From Petunia secreta (lineage: Eukaryota > Streptophyta > Magnoliopsida > Solanales > Solanaceae), in contig JARKIP010000053.1 of assembly GCA_029990175.1 (NCBI GenBank), forward strand, positions 14,216,001 to 14,280,000: a stretch of DNA of 64,000 nt, read 5' to 3'. Below the pieces are notes generated by a model, which was given only the letters and a program-made list of their open reading frames with translations, was not told where the DNA came from and did not search any database. Below are positions 35,318-46,290 of this stretch, piece by piece. The first letter of the stretch is position 1, and every line of letters starts with the position of its first letter. Position numbers and translations under genes: made by a program.

Positions 35318-36622
35318 TGATATTTGGCTACAAAACGTGTATTTTAGTATTAGATTCTTCATATTTTGGGTGCTTTGATGGACGGTTTATCATTAATATT
35401 AGTATTTTGTGCTTATATTGGGTTTCTGACTGTGCAGGACTCAAGTAATATGAAGAATGGTTAAAGGTTGATGATTTGGAGTAAAATTAAGTGAATTGAT
35501 GGTGAAATCAACCAACGAGGAGCCACGTCATTAGTTACCAAGGCCTTGGAGTTGTGAATGACATATGGAGACAAGAGGTCACGGCCCAGGTATCGTAAAG
35601 CCATGATTCAGCCATGAAGTTGAAAGCAGAATTTCGCAGGTGCATGGCCCAGGCATCGTAAGGCCATGATCCATCCATGAGGCAAAATTTTTGGCGAAAA
35701 GTGGCGAAGGGCATACTTGTCCACGAGTTTCACACGAGGTATAAAAGGTTTTCTAACCTATTTTCAACCCCTATCTTGACTTGGGAGAGTAAGACCATCA
35801 TTGTTGAAGCACTTTGGAGCTTGGAAACGCATCAAAACTATTCGAACGGCAGAATCAAAGAGTTTTTCTCAACTTTTCTTATTCTCTTTTTTATGGGTGT
35901 TGTTTTGACTATGAATTCGTTATTGTTTAATATAATTATGAGTAGCTAAGTTTCTACTCTAGGATTTTGATGAACCTATTTGGGGTAGTTTTTGAGTAAC
36001 TCCAAGATTGAGTAATACAATATTTCTATTTATTTGGTTGTGTTTTTATTGAATTGCGCCTGCAATTGTTTGCGCCCTTTTTGCTTGAATGATCTTGGAA
36101 AAGAAGTTTGGGTTAGGGTCAGTCAAATAACAGTACTTCAGGTAATGTAAGGGATTACTTAAACTGATTTAGAGTCATTATATGGATATCGTGATTCGAC
36201 TGTGGCCTGAAATTGGACAGTTCTTAATGGTCATGATTATTTTGGGAAAAATAACTCAAGAATGGTGTTGTTAGTAGTTGGGAAACTCTAGCGAACAAGT
36301 TTAAGTTCAAGGCCAATAGAATAGTATTTCGTGCAAGTTTGGAGTGAACTCAGGACTAACCCAGTAATTGGGGAATTCATTATCCTAGGCTTTTTAACAT
36401 CTGAAAGTTTAATTTTTATTATTCTTAGTTGACTTTAGATAATTGTTAGTTAAATTAGTAGTTCATTACTTGAAAAAATTATTGTTGAACTTTGAATCTT
36501 GGGCTATTAAAGTTACTAGAACTTGACGTTGCTCCCTGTGGGATTCGATCCCGGACTTGTTAAACCGGGTTATATTTGCAGCGACCGCTTATCCTTTTTA
36601 GGACGAGTTTTGGACGTGATCA
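35318..36622 (+). repeat. Athila 3' LTR
   Basis: 1305 bp; TG...CA ends (TGATATTTGG...GTGATCA), partner of 25155-26468. An open frame of 90 codons at 35677-35949 lies in it but has no counterpart protein and is not called as a gene. Confidence 0.9.
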
Positions 36623-37610
36623 TAGCTCCAGCAACTCATTAGGAGATTAGGGAATTTAACCCACAATGGTATTTCAGCTAGAAATTCTACATTATAGTCA
36701 AAGTTTGGGGTCTATTGCTTCAATATTATAGGTCTGTTATTGATATAGTATGGTCCTGAGTATAGAATCTCTTTAAGTCCTCCTTATTCTGAAATTTGAC
36801 TATGTAGAATCCATCCTCATGATAGAATATGGATGGAGCAGCTACATTAGTCCAGTTCATAACTATATATCTGTTCATTGCATTATATCCTAGAGGTTCA
36901 CTAATCACATAAGCTATAATTGCACATTTTTACTTTTCTGTTTCCTTTTCAATCTCTAGCTGATCCAGTTCAGTCCTAGGCATACCATTGACTATAGCAG
37001 GTGGCAAGTAGTTTAGAGACATACCACTACTTGCCTTCTTGTTCCCAAAGAAGAGCCCTGCTCAAGTTGGTGATTCATCATCATTCTCCACTTGAACATT
37101 TTTTCCTTTGAGATTTTTTGCATCTAGGTATTGCTGTTGCTCCTTAGGTTCATCTATGCACTGTAGTGGTTTCCCTGTTGGTGGAGTATCACTCTCCCCA
37201 GTTGTGAGAAAACTAGTTGTTTCACAAATCTAGAGCTGCTAGGTTGAGCTGTCGCTGTCACTTGATTCTCACTTACTTGGTTTATTGATTAGGGAGAAGG
37301 CTTCAATTTACCCAGCTAACTTGCAGTTTTCTGAAATTGATTTGATCCATTACCCTTTTGTAAGCTCATTTTCCCCAAATTATCATGATCTGGAGTTAGG
37401 TTTTCAATTCGATCATCCCCTTTTCTAGCTAAAACTCTAGAGCTAACTGAACTACCTACCTTAGTTATTGGAATCTTCTTAGGTCGACCTGGTCCTCGTT
37501 TCTTTGTACCAGTCATGGAGAAATCTCGGTCAGGTTTCGTTTTTCTAACATGTGCCGACTCCAAGCTTAACGTGCGCCTGAGGAGCCATTTCTTTTCTAC
37601 TTTATATTTT
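36623..37610 (-). pseudogene. LINE ORF1, N-terminal part
   Basis: The continuation of the LINE beyond the Athila insertion. The minus strand starts at MTGTKKRGPGRPKKIPITK (Met near 37517), an AT-hook-like basic head common in plant LINE ORF1. Further on, NRYIVMNWTNVAAPSIFYHE and GFYIVKFQNKEDLKRF (36726-36908) match the RRM-like core of such ORF1 proteins. It is an RNA-binding chaperone in active LINEs; stops between the parts make it non-functional. The 5' end of the LINE is about 37610; no clear target duplication was found. Confidence 0.8.
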
Positions 37611-37629
37611 TTATTTATGTTGTTCAATA

Positions 37630-37955
37630 GCTTAAATTTATATCTTCTACTTTATGTTTTACATTTTAGCTAAATAATTTTTTTAAATTAAAGTCTTTTA
37701 TGATAAATATTTAAAATTATTTTTTTGTTTGTATTAATCCAAATGTAAAATGAACTTGGATGTCATTTTCGTAATTTAACACTCAAAAGTACTTTTCATA
37801 AAGATTATACAAACACAAATTATTTATCAAAAATACTTCTCCAATGAGTTGTCCAAACACAAATTGCTTATTATCTAAAAGTACTTCTTTAAAAAGTACT
37901 TATGCCAAAAGTTTTTCAAAATAAGTAGTTTTTGGCAGCAATTCCAAACAGGCTC
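37630..37955. mobile_element. Second Tourist-like MITE, right arm
   Basis: It ends CAATTCCAAACAGGCTC followed by TTA (37956-37958). On the other strand this reads GAGCCTGTTTGGAATTG, the same terminal repeat as the left arm at 20416 and the MITE at 19819. The text AAAAGTACTTTTCATAA with repeated AAACACAAAT is also shared with the first MITE's right half. The TTA duplication at both outer ends (20413-20415, 37956-37958) supports one element split by the LINE. Confidence 0.75.
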
Positions 37956-37958
37956 TTA

Positions 37959-38811
37959 GAAAGGTGCACCCAGTAACAATCAAAATAAATTTGGAAAATT
38001 AGAACCAGTGGTGGGGTATACGTCATTGCTTCTAAGCAGTTGTACGTGTTGGGAAGAAACCAAGCAATACCAAAGTTGCACGACAAGGTAAATGCAGAAG
38101 GAATACCCCAGTCAAAACTTCCCACACTATTCGAACATGAGGAGAAAACTAAATGCACACAAATGGAATTCCGGGCAGCAGCTATACCAACAACAACAAA
38201 CTATAGCAAGCAAAGTAATCAACGGAAGAGACACAAAAATTTACGTGGAAAACCCCTTCAATGTGAAGAGGTAAAAAACCACGGGACCAAAGTCCATCAA
38301 AGCTCCACTAATCAATCAACAAGAGCAAAAATATCCTCCAAAATGGCTACACAACAAGTGCCAAACACGGAGCGACAATATATATACCAAAAGCACCAAA
38401 ACTAGAGAAGAAAGGAGTAAAATCACCAAAAATGCAGCAACTGTTCACGAGCTAAAATTTGATGCTACAGAGCTCCAAATTGACCTCTTCCAGTTCCCGA
38501 TCAAAGATCAAGTTAAGAGGAACGTGCTGTCTAAAAATCAGCTCAATCGGAGTAGAAACGAAGCAAAAATCGCCTTTTAAAGTTGGTTGTAGTGGCTGAA
38601 TTTGTTGTGCGAAAATCTGCACTATACTCTCACTTTCTCTCTCTTTCTATGGCTGCTATCTCTCTCTTGTTCTTCACCAAAATCTTACCAAAATGATCTT
38701 TTATATATGATCATATTAGTGGGCTAGGTTATAAAGTAGGCTGGTCCAAAAATTGGACTTTTATTTATCCACATAGGAAGGGAAATAGGCCAAAACCCCA
38801 ATAGTATGCAC
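37959..38811. other. Unclassified repeat-like stretch, possible LTR fragment
   Basis: The sequence around 38215-38290 (AATTTACGTGGAAAACCCC ... AAAACCACGG) resembles text in plant copia-type LTRs or TRIMs. No internal domains, primer site or paired LTR were found. The 121-codon open frame at 38040-38405 is Lys/Gln/Asn-rich without recognisable domain and is treated as chance. Confidence 0.35.
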
Positions 38812-39302
38812 TAGGGGTGGGCGTTCGGTACTTCGGTTCGGTTTTTTGAAACTTCGGTTTTCGGTTCGGTTTGAAGTGTAGAAAAACCCATAATTTTTAT
38901 AATTCGGTTCGGTTCGGTTTTTTAGTTCGGTACTTCGGTTCGGTATATCGGTGTTTCGGTTTAAACCAAAGTTTATGGCCCAAAAAAAAAAAGTCCGAAC
39001 AAGAAAATTTATAGCATATGACTAACTAGCTATGATTTACTATAATACTAACCTATAAACTAAAAGTGACGAACCTATAATACAAAAAGTTTATAGCCTA
39101 TGACTAACTAGCCATGATTTACTATAATACTAACATAGCTATGGTTTACTATAATACAAAAGGTAACGAATATTTAGATACTTTCTCTATTCTGCAAAAT
39201 AAAAAATAGTGGAACCTTTAGTTAAATCAGTCAATATGTAGAATCATGTTACTTACTGACAATGAGTAACTTAGGGATTTAGGAAATATATGGCATGTGT
39301 GT

Positions 39303-39347
<45 letters not shown>

Positions 39348-39516
39348 TCGGTTTTTTCGGTTTTTCGGAGGCCGAAATTTCGGATTGCCCGAAACCGAAA
39401 ACCGAACCGAAAAACCGAAATTTCAAAAATTTTTGGACCGAACCGAACCGAAATACCGAAATACTGAATTAGTTCGGTTCGGTATTTCGGTTTTTTCGGT
39501 TTAGTGCCCACCCCTA
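38812..39516. mobile_element. hAT-type MITE (705 bp, perfect 8-bp duplication)
   Basis: Terminal inverted repeats TAGGGGTGGGC / GCCCACCCCTA are flanked by identical GTATGCAC at 38804-38811 and 39517-39524, the 8-bp duplication of hAT elements. Both subterminal regions are arrays of CGGTTCGGT/TTCGGT words in inverted orientation, which can fold onto each other. An A-run of about 38 bp lies at 39306-39344. Non-coding; the short open frames through the arrays are artefacts. Confidence 0.92.
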
Positions 39517-39524
39517 GTATGCAC

Positions 39525-41801
39525 ACTAGACAACTTGACTAATTGATTGTTAAATGTTAATATCATTAATATCTGTAATAGATTGCATTGAGCTATTATA
39601 AATTATTACAACATGAGCTATGAGTGAAGGGGTCTATTAGAATATTGAAATGCACAACACTAATTTGTTTTCTCATGCTTATGCACTAGAAACTTAACAG
39701 TACATTATATTGATGCGTCTTTCTGTTATTAGATTCAATATCCTTTTTTCTTTTATATAAATTCTAGCTTGCATCAGGTAGATTGCTATGTGACATACTT
39801 TTGGGTACAGCCCTTCTCCGGACCCTATGTAAACACAGTATACTTTGTGCATCGAGCTGCTCTTTTATATCTTAATGCCATATCTGAATACATTTTTGGA
39901 CTTTCTCGATCCATCTGCTATCATTTTGATCAACGATCATATTGAGTTTTGTAGGCTAGAGTTGTCTGAATAAGATGATCTTGAATTAAGTACAGCTCAA
40001 GATACCTTAAATTATTTCGACACTATCTATATTGGATCACGACGTATGAATTGTCTACTTGGGAAACTGTTAAAGTGATAATTTGTTGCAGTGTTGAACT
40101 AGTGCAATTAATTATGGAGTATAATTAGCGATGAAAACCTTGAAAAGGCCATAAAATTTTAGCTGAATTAATATTTCAGACCTCCAGAAAAAGGCTATGT
40201 TTCCAAGCATAATTGCCACTTTCCAATTCAGGTACGTGGTCTTCCATCTTTTGTCTATTTGTAAATCATCGGTGATGCAAATTCTGAAGAAATACCCCTT
40301 ATTTCCCGTGGATGCAGTTATAGTTGAGTGTACATACACCATCCAGCTCGTATTGGATTATGCCTTTTCGACATCAATGTTAAGCTGATGCAAACTTTCT
40401 GGTAGCTTCATTATTTTTCTCTTGGATCATTACTTTCCTTTTTTAATATATGGCATCAAAGTTTACACCTGATCCATTTGTCCTTTTCAGAAACTTAACT
40501 CACTACCAAAACCAGTTAGGGTGAAATAAGGAAATTAAGTAGATGATTACACCTTATCCATATTGTATGAAATTAAGCTACATTCGTAAGACTAATCGAT
40601 GCAAAGCAACGAAGAGAGAGTGATGTAGGGATAGACTATACGGCTATTACTAAATCTATCATACTTATGGCCTAAAGCCCGTTGCAAAAAGGTCTGTTAT
40701 GTAATGAGTGTGAGTATGTATATGTGAATTGTGATTGCTCACACGTCTGTTGTATCAATATAGTTCAGAGTGCTCAAATAGGTCCTTCTAGTTTCAGTTC
40801 TCCAGTATTATGCTTGTTCCCGCTTTACAGATAATTTGCTTCTCCTCTCCTCCCTCCTTTTCGTACTGCTTTATCTTTGTCAAGTCTCTTCCTGCTCTTT
40901 TTCCATAATTGCGGATGAGAAGAACTTGCCCCTGATTTAGATATCTAAATTAAGATGAATAGACTTTAAAATAAAATTTTATACTTCTTGATAGTATAGA
41001 CCTTTAAAAATATATCCTACATCTACAGGAGATCAAGGAGACCCATGCCTTAGAAGAAACCTTTAGATTTTTGGAAGCATGTACCGACACTTGCACCTTT
41101 CATGTTTTTCTTACACGCGTCCAGTGGTGTGCTGTTAGTTATGGTTATACTAACCTTTTTAGTTTTATGTATGATTAATAGTTTCTAACTGAGCACTCTC
41201 TACTACTTCAGCTTTGTCCAATCTGCTGGAAATACTATATTTCAGCGGTTAACATTTATGAATATATCATGATCATAACTTAGCAAAATAAAACTCCATC
41301 CTGACTTGGTAACTAATATTAACTGAGGACAGAAAGTTTATCTTGACAACAAAGCTCCACCTCCCCTCAATCTCTCCTTATGTAGATACATTGCTGTGAA
41401 TGATTTAATTGTCCATATCCTACTTCTTTCCTTTACTTTCCCTATATTATCCTCTTTTCCCCTTTCGGTTGCTCCGTGCCAATCTCTCTATCCACCACCG
41501 CCCTCCCATTAATTGTTGTCGGTCTCTCCAACTTCTACCTTCCTTTGTTTACTCCTCTTCCTTCAACCAACATTGGCATCTTCGAAGTAGCATGTTTATC
41601 ATCTATATGAATGTTTGTTCTCTGTCTTTCTCTCTCTTTAACTCTCTATTATGACCTTGCTTAATTGGTAGAGTTGTAAGTGCTTCATTTACTGGTACTA
41701 ATTCTCCTGTTCCTTTGATCTTTTGAAAGTCATTCAAATCCACTAGGCATCAGGCTAAAATTTTTGGCACTTCTTTTGCCATTACCATCTTAAGAAGCAC
41801 G
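39525..41801. other. Intergenic DNA upstream of F-box gene
   Basis: No gene or element recognised. A pyrimidine-rich tract at 41410-41645 precedes the F-box start and could be 5' UTR, but transcription start and UTR introns cannot be fixed from sequence. Confidence 0.5.
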
Positions 41802-43019
41802 ATGATCTCTGCTGATCCACCTGGTGATGAAATGACAAATATTTTGTCAAGACTTCCTGTCAAAGATCTCATGCAATTCAGGTCTGTTTGTAAATCCTGG
41901 TGTAATCTCATTAGAGATACTCATTTTGTTAACATGCATACGAATCAACATGCATCATACAAGAAAAGCTATTTGATCAGTAAAGATATATTAGATAATG
42001 GGCAAAAGGAATGTTGCACTTTGCACTGTGATGAAACATTTGCCGAGCACAAGAAATTGGAATTTCCTTTGTGGGAATCAACTAAAAGCTTCGAAGTCTT
42101 TGGCTGTTGCAATGGTGTTCTTTTTCTTCTTTACCCTATGACTCCTAGATCTGGTTGCAACATGTATTTCTGGAACCCAGCCACAAAAGTAGTCAAGAAT
42201 ATTGCTAGTTCTCCCATTCAACTTCCTGATGTTTCTGTTCATGTAGTTTTTGGGTTTGGATGCGTTCCTCGATTGAATGAATATAAGGTGGTAAGGATTT
42301 TGTATTCTGAGCAAGTGAATCTAACAGAAGTCCCAAAACTTCCGCCTGTTGTTGAAGTTTACTCATTGAAAACAGATTCTTGGACAAAGATTGAAATTGA
42401 TCTGTCATACTTTATTACCAGCCATATGGCAAAGGCTTTTCTAGACGGATATGCATATTGGGTTGCACGAAAGGTCAATGAAACTTTATGTGATGACTTC
42501 ATTGTATCTTTCAATATGTCTGACCACACTTTTGAAGAAATAAACCTGCCAAAGTCTTGCCTCGATGATGGTGCGTTAACTGGGTCGTTAGCAGCCTTTC
42601 GTGATTCACTTTACCTATTTGTTCATGGCCCTCAATCACTTGATTGGTGGCATATATGGATGATGGAGGAACATTCTTCTGGAAAGATTTGGTGCCATCA
42701 GTATAAAATTGATTGCTCATTCAAAATCTGTTGGCCCCTATGCTTTATGAAGGATGGTGAGGTTATATTTGAATCCATTGAGGGGGACCTTTCTCTGTAT
42801 GACCCTAGGAACCAGCAATTTCAAGATCTTAACTTCCAAGGGAATCCTGATATGATAGAACTGTTTGAATATAAGGAGAGCCTAGTTTTACTTGATTTAG
42901 GAACTAAACCTTGGCCTATTGAATTTTATGAATTTGGCAGTGAAAAAGGTGAGAGCCAAATTCAGAATCAGGAAAGCTTCACAGATGAAGAGCCAGTGGA
43001 CTCCAGGGGAAATCTTTGA
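41802..43019 (+). CDS. F-box protein with F-box-associated domain
   Basis: A single uninterrupted frame of 405 codons, no intron in the coding part. Residues 8-47 form an F-box (EMTNILSRLPVKDLMQFRSV, then CKSWCNLI), the part that binds SKP1 in SCF ubiquitin ligases. Residues 90-340 fit an F-box-associated domain: CCNGVLF, WNPATKVVKNI, VVFGFGCVP..NEYKVVRI and VEVYSLKTDSWTKI are its conserved words, forming the substrate-binding propeller. Length is typical of the CPR1/CPR30-type and S-locus-F-box-like families. The C-terminus is an acidic unstructured tail. The ATG is preceded by AAGCACG, a fair plant start context. The target is unknown. It is the only ordinary, intact host gene in the window. 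Confidence 0.93.
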   Translation: MISADPPGDEMTNILSRLPVKDLMQFRSVCKSWCNLIRDTHFVNMHTNQHASYKKSYLISKDILDNGQKECCTLHCDETFAEHKKLEFPLWESTKSFEVFGCCNGVLFLLYPMTPRSGCNMYFWNPATKVVKNIASSPIQLPDVSVHVVFGFGCVPRLNEYKVVRILYSEQVNLTEVPKLPPVVEVYSLKTDSWTKIEIDLSYFITSHMAKAFLDGYAYWVARKVNETLCDDFIVSFNMSDHTFEEINLPKSCLDDGALTGSLAAFRDSLYLFVHGPQSLDWWHIWMMEEHSSGKIWCHQYKIDCSFKICWPLCFMKDGEVIFESIEGDLSLYDPRNQQFQDLNFQGNPDMIELFEYKESLVLLDLGTKPWPIEFYEFGSEKGESQIQNQESFTDEEPVDSRGNL

Positions 43020-45805
43020 CTGGTTTTCTTCTTGTTTCTGAAGGTTTACCTGTTCATTAGCTTTCTGCATGAAGGTTAAATGTAGGTCTCTATTATCAGT
43101 CTCCTCTATGTAATATATGTATTTAGGAGGAAAATGAAAGACATGGTAATTGTACCATTGTACTATTTGTCGCCCTAAAAGGAGTCAAATTGAAAGGTGC
43201 CTTCTATAAAGATGAGTAGTTACATGAACTCTTTTACTTCTAGATTTTCATTACAAAGAGTCCATGCAACTACTTCTTTGTGATATTTGATAATAAAGAA
43301 GCTAAGAAGAGATTACAACACGATTCACCTGATACTCTTTCCAGATATCCCACGCCTATGGTGTGTCTGATTATGAATGGTAACAAACATTGTAACATAT
43401 GTCTGTACTAATGTATAAGAGTTTCAGTCAGGTGCATACAATGCTAGAAAAGATTTATGTGTCTAAAGAGCGACAACCTTGATACTCTTTATCTGAAGCA
43501 TTAAGCTTTGTTCTGTTCTTGCCTCTCTGTTTCAGATGATGTAAAAAGTAGAGCTCAAAATTGATATATGTCTAAATTGTCTGGTTAGTCAGGCATATCT
43601 ACAGGATAGGAGAACACGCAAATTCCAGAATGAGCATGAGGAGATTAGTTATTCATTTCAGATATTATAATGCTGATCTTTATTGATTTGCACATTTATA
43701 GTCCTCTTGTTCATACCAATGCATTGTTATGAGCACAAAAGGTATCAAATAAGAAGCTTTTGAATAAGCGAGGCTCTCCCTATAGGAAGAATTTCACTTC
43801 TCCCCCATCCAGCCTATCACATTCTTTGCTGCTCTCTTGTGCAATATTAAGTCTTCGTTTCCTGTGCTAGAAAGGAACTATACAGCACTTATTGCATGAT
43901 ATGAAATTCAATCATTCTGGTTTTTAGTTCATTCGTCTAGAATGGTGATTCAAGTTCAGTATATAAAGGATATAGTAAGAGAAAGCCGAAAAGGTTTCGT
44001 TTGGGTGCCTATTGTCAAATTGTTGCTTTGCGATTGTGTTGCAATATTGCTGCTCTAAGTTGTGCAAACTGGTAAGTAGTTGTACTCTTTGCTGAATAAG
44101 AGAAGCTTCAAGCTTGCTGCAACTAACATATTTATAAATTCCTCTACTGTCAAGAACCCCCTTTGGCATGTCAGATGCTTATGTGATATTTAGACTTTCG
44201 GAATGATGTCCACCTTGACCTTTAGAGAATCTTCTTCATCACTTACCGAATCTCCCGATAAATTGTGATTTCTTATAAGCGAGATGGGCATAACTATGAC
44301 CTCTTGGAAATCTGAAGGAGATATCAGGAGTTCATTATATTGGTGCTAAATAACATGTTTAGAGAAAAGTTAAGCACCAAAAGCTGAACTATATTGTTGG
44401 GAGGAGTTTAAGTTTCGGAGTGTTCATGAAACTGAAACATACTCACAACATACTTTTCTATCAGGGACCAGTTTGCATTCCCACCCCTTTTCCCCTCCCA
44501 AGCATTGCTGTATCATTGTTGCTTCTGGCGTTTCCTTTTTAGCTATAATCTCTTTCTAGTTGGCTTCTCGACAATTAACACTAATATTCTTTCAGCTTGT
44601 ATCGTACCATCACCATTTAATGACTGACAAAGGCTACTCTTTGCTTCAGATTTATTTTTTCAATCAAACCTCTACTGCTTTTTCTTGCATTGTAATGTTG
44701 TTAGAGCCGCTTTAACCACATTACATTGCTCAATTCTAATTGGTGTTAGCTTGAAAACTGAGTGGTTCTTGGCTTCAAGTCCTTCCTATGCACATCTTTT
44801 ACATCTTTACTTTTGGTTGGATCAGTTTCTGCTGTTTCCATCTAATTTATACACCTTAAGATGTCTCAATCTCCCAATCCCGTTCTATTTTTTAAATCAG
44901 AAAAGGTAAGAACTTAAAGATCTTCCTTTGTTCTTCATGCAGGTTGATGGGTCACTAATTTCTTGCACATCTTTTGTATGGCAGCTAGGGGTATTGCAGC
45001 ATGAAATTTTACGAGTTTGCAGAATTGAAATATTTACTGATGGCCCTTACAAACTCATTAGTATGTTGAGTGTATAATTTTGAATAAACCAGAACTTTCT
45101 AGCCGATGAATTACGCAGTTTGAACTATCTCACTGTATATTGCGGATTATATTGCTTTTCACTTGTGAAGTGGCTTTCTCTCTTTTCTATTGTTCTCTAA
45201 TCCATCCATTTCTAGTGAATGTCTCATTTTTTTCTTAATTATCAGCGAGCTCCCGATGGGATTCATGACTGATGATAGGACTACTAGAGATAAATGAGAA
45301 TCTTGCACTTTATTTTCGCAAGGAACTTCGTTATTGTAGAGACTGGTAACAATGTAACATGGTTCTGGCCTTCTGAGCAAAAGAATATGTTACTTTATGC
45401 GATGGGGCTACTGATCCTTAATTTGTTTCCACATTCCCGCGATCAGCAGTGTCTATTTATTCTTCAGTTTAACTCGTCACTTGAGAGAGGTAAGTAAAAC
45501 TATTTACTGGCAGTTGTTAAGTCCTTGTTCAAAAAAATGTGCTCACACCTGTTGTTAGCTCCAAATTGACAAATTTATCATGATTAGACGATAAATTTAG
45601 GTGAAATGAATATAATATATTAATTAATTATAATTAATTACTGAAAATATATACAAAAGATACTCCACCTATTATGTGGGGTTCTAGGTAAATATCAAGT
45701 GTGAATAGAAGACACCTATTATGTATTGATTTGAAATTCAACGATTAGTGCAGAAATAATAGGCCAAGGAACTTCTTCAAATTTTCCTCTAGTGATGACG
45801 ATGTG
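43020..45805. other. 3' flank of F-box gene, gene-free
   Basis: No protein or RNA gene recognised. AATAAAG at about 43291 is a possible distal poly(A) signal. Open frames here (for example 43924-44169, 44685-44909) have no domain and are treated as chance. Some of this may be spliced 3' UTR. Confidence 0.45.
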
Positions 45806-45814
45806 ATGTCTTAT
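45806..45814. repeat. 9-bp target-site duplication (left), MULE
   Basis: ATGTCTTAT, repeated exactly at 56212-56220. Nine-base duplications are diagnostic of Mutator-superfamily insertion. Confidence 0.93.
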
Positions 45815-45880
45815 GGGTTTTTTACACAAATATACAAATTTTCACCCTTAATTACATAAAAATAGCAATACTTTTTTAAT
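45815..45880 (+). repeat. MULE left terminal inverted repeat
   Basis: Pairs with 56146-56211 at roughly 70% by eye over the outer 60 bp. Homology beyond that is weak, so this is a short, diverged TIR compared with classical Mu TIRs. Confidence 0.75.
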
Positions 45881-45920
45881 TACAATGCATGGCAATATTT
45901 TTCCTAGCAAAATAGCAATG

Positions 45921-45928
45921 TATAAATA
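45921..45928 (+). promoter_or_regulatory. Candidate TATA box of MULE transposase gene
   Basis: TATAAATA lies about 106 bp inside the left end and 363 bp before the transposase ATG. Just downstream is a 32-bp direct duplication (from 45936 and from 45968: GAAACTGAAACCCTTCTTGT...), then the CT- and TGTTTC-rich leader. Confidence 0.55.
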
Positions 45929-45935
45929 CTTTACA

Positions 45936-45999
45936 GAAACTGAAACCCTTCTTGTTTTCTCTCTGTTGAAACTGAAACCCTTCTTGTTTTCTCTCTGTT
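45936..45999 (+). repeat. 32-bp direct duplication in transposase leader
   Basis: Two identical or nearly identical units beginning GAAACTGAAACCCTTCTTGT at 45936 and 45968. Confidence 0.85.
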
Positions 46000-46290
46000 T
46001 TTTCTCTCTCTAGATCCTTACAATTTTCTAATTCACTCTGCCTCCAATAACAAATCTACAACTATTGAAAATCGTTACTTTTCTGTTTCTATTTGTTTCT
46101 ACACAGCATACTCTGTTTTCGATCAACAATTCTACAAAGCTGCTACCGTTTCTGCTCTGTTTCGCGTCTGTTTCTGCTCTGTTTCTCGTCTGTTTCTGTT
46201 CTGTGTCGCAGCTGTCGAGCCTCTGTTTCTGGTTGCTGTTACGAGTGCTGTACAAGTTAAACATATCAAAATCGAAACTTTACAATAGAT

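Larger units (their letters stand above)
25155..36622 (+). mobile_element. Athila-type Ty3/gypsy retrotransposon
   Basis: An 11.5-kb element with LTRs at 25155-26468 and 35318-36622, both starting TGATATTTGGC. The flanking 5-bp sequences CAGCT (25150-25154) and TAGCT (36623-36627) are a target duplication with one mismatch. It has an Asp-type primer site, gag, protease, RT, RNase H, integrase, an extra ORF and a polypurine tract, in that order. The words TGGGAGGCAACCCA after integrase and AGGACTAGCAAA before the right LTR are typical of Athila. It is inserted in LINE ORF1. LTRs are very similar by eye, so insertion is fairly recent. Confidence 0.93.

Noticed and set aside
35677..35949. 90-codon frame in the Athila LTR
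   Set aside because: Not kept open in the other LTR copy and without protein features; part of the LTR leader.
38040..38405. 121-codon plus-strand open frame
   Set aside because: Low-complexity Lys/Gln/Asn/Thr composition in repeat-like DNA, no domain and no splice or promoter context.
39290..39526. Short open frames with poly-Lys or poly-Phe
   Set aside because: Translations of the A-run and TTCGGT arrays of the hAT MITE.
41409..41654. 81-codon frame upstream of the F-box gene
   Set aside because: Pyrimidine-rich leader-like DNA, Ser/Leu/Phe-rich translation, no domain; more likely 5' UTR.
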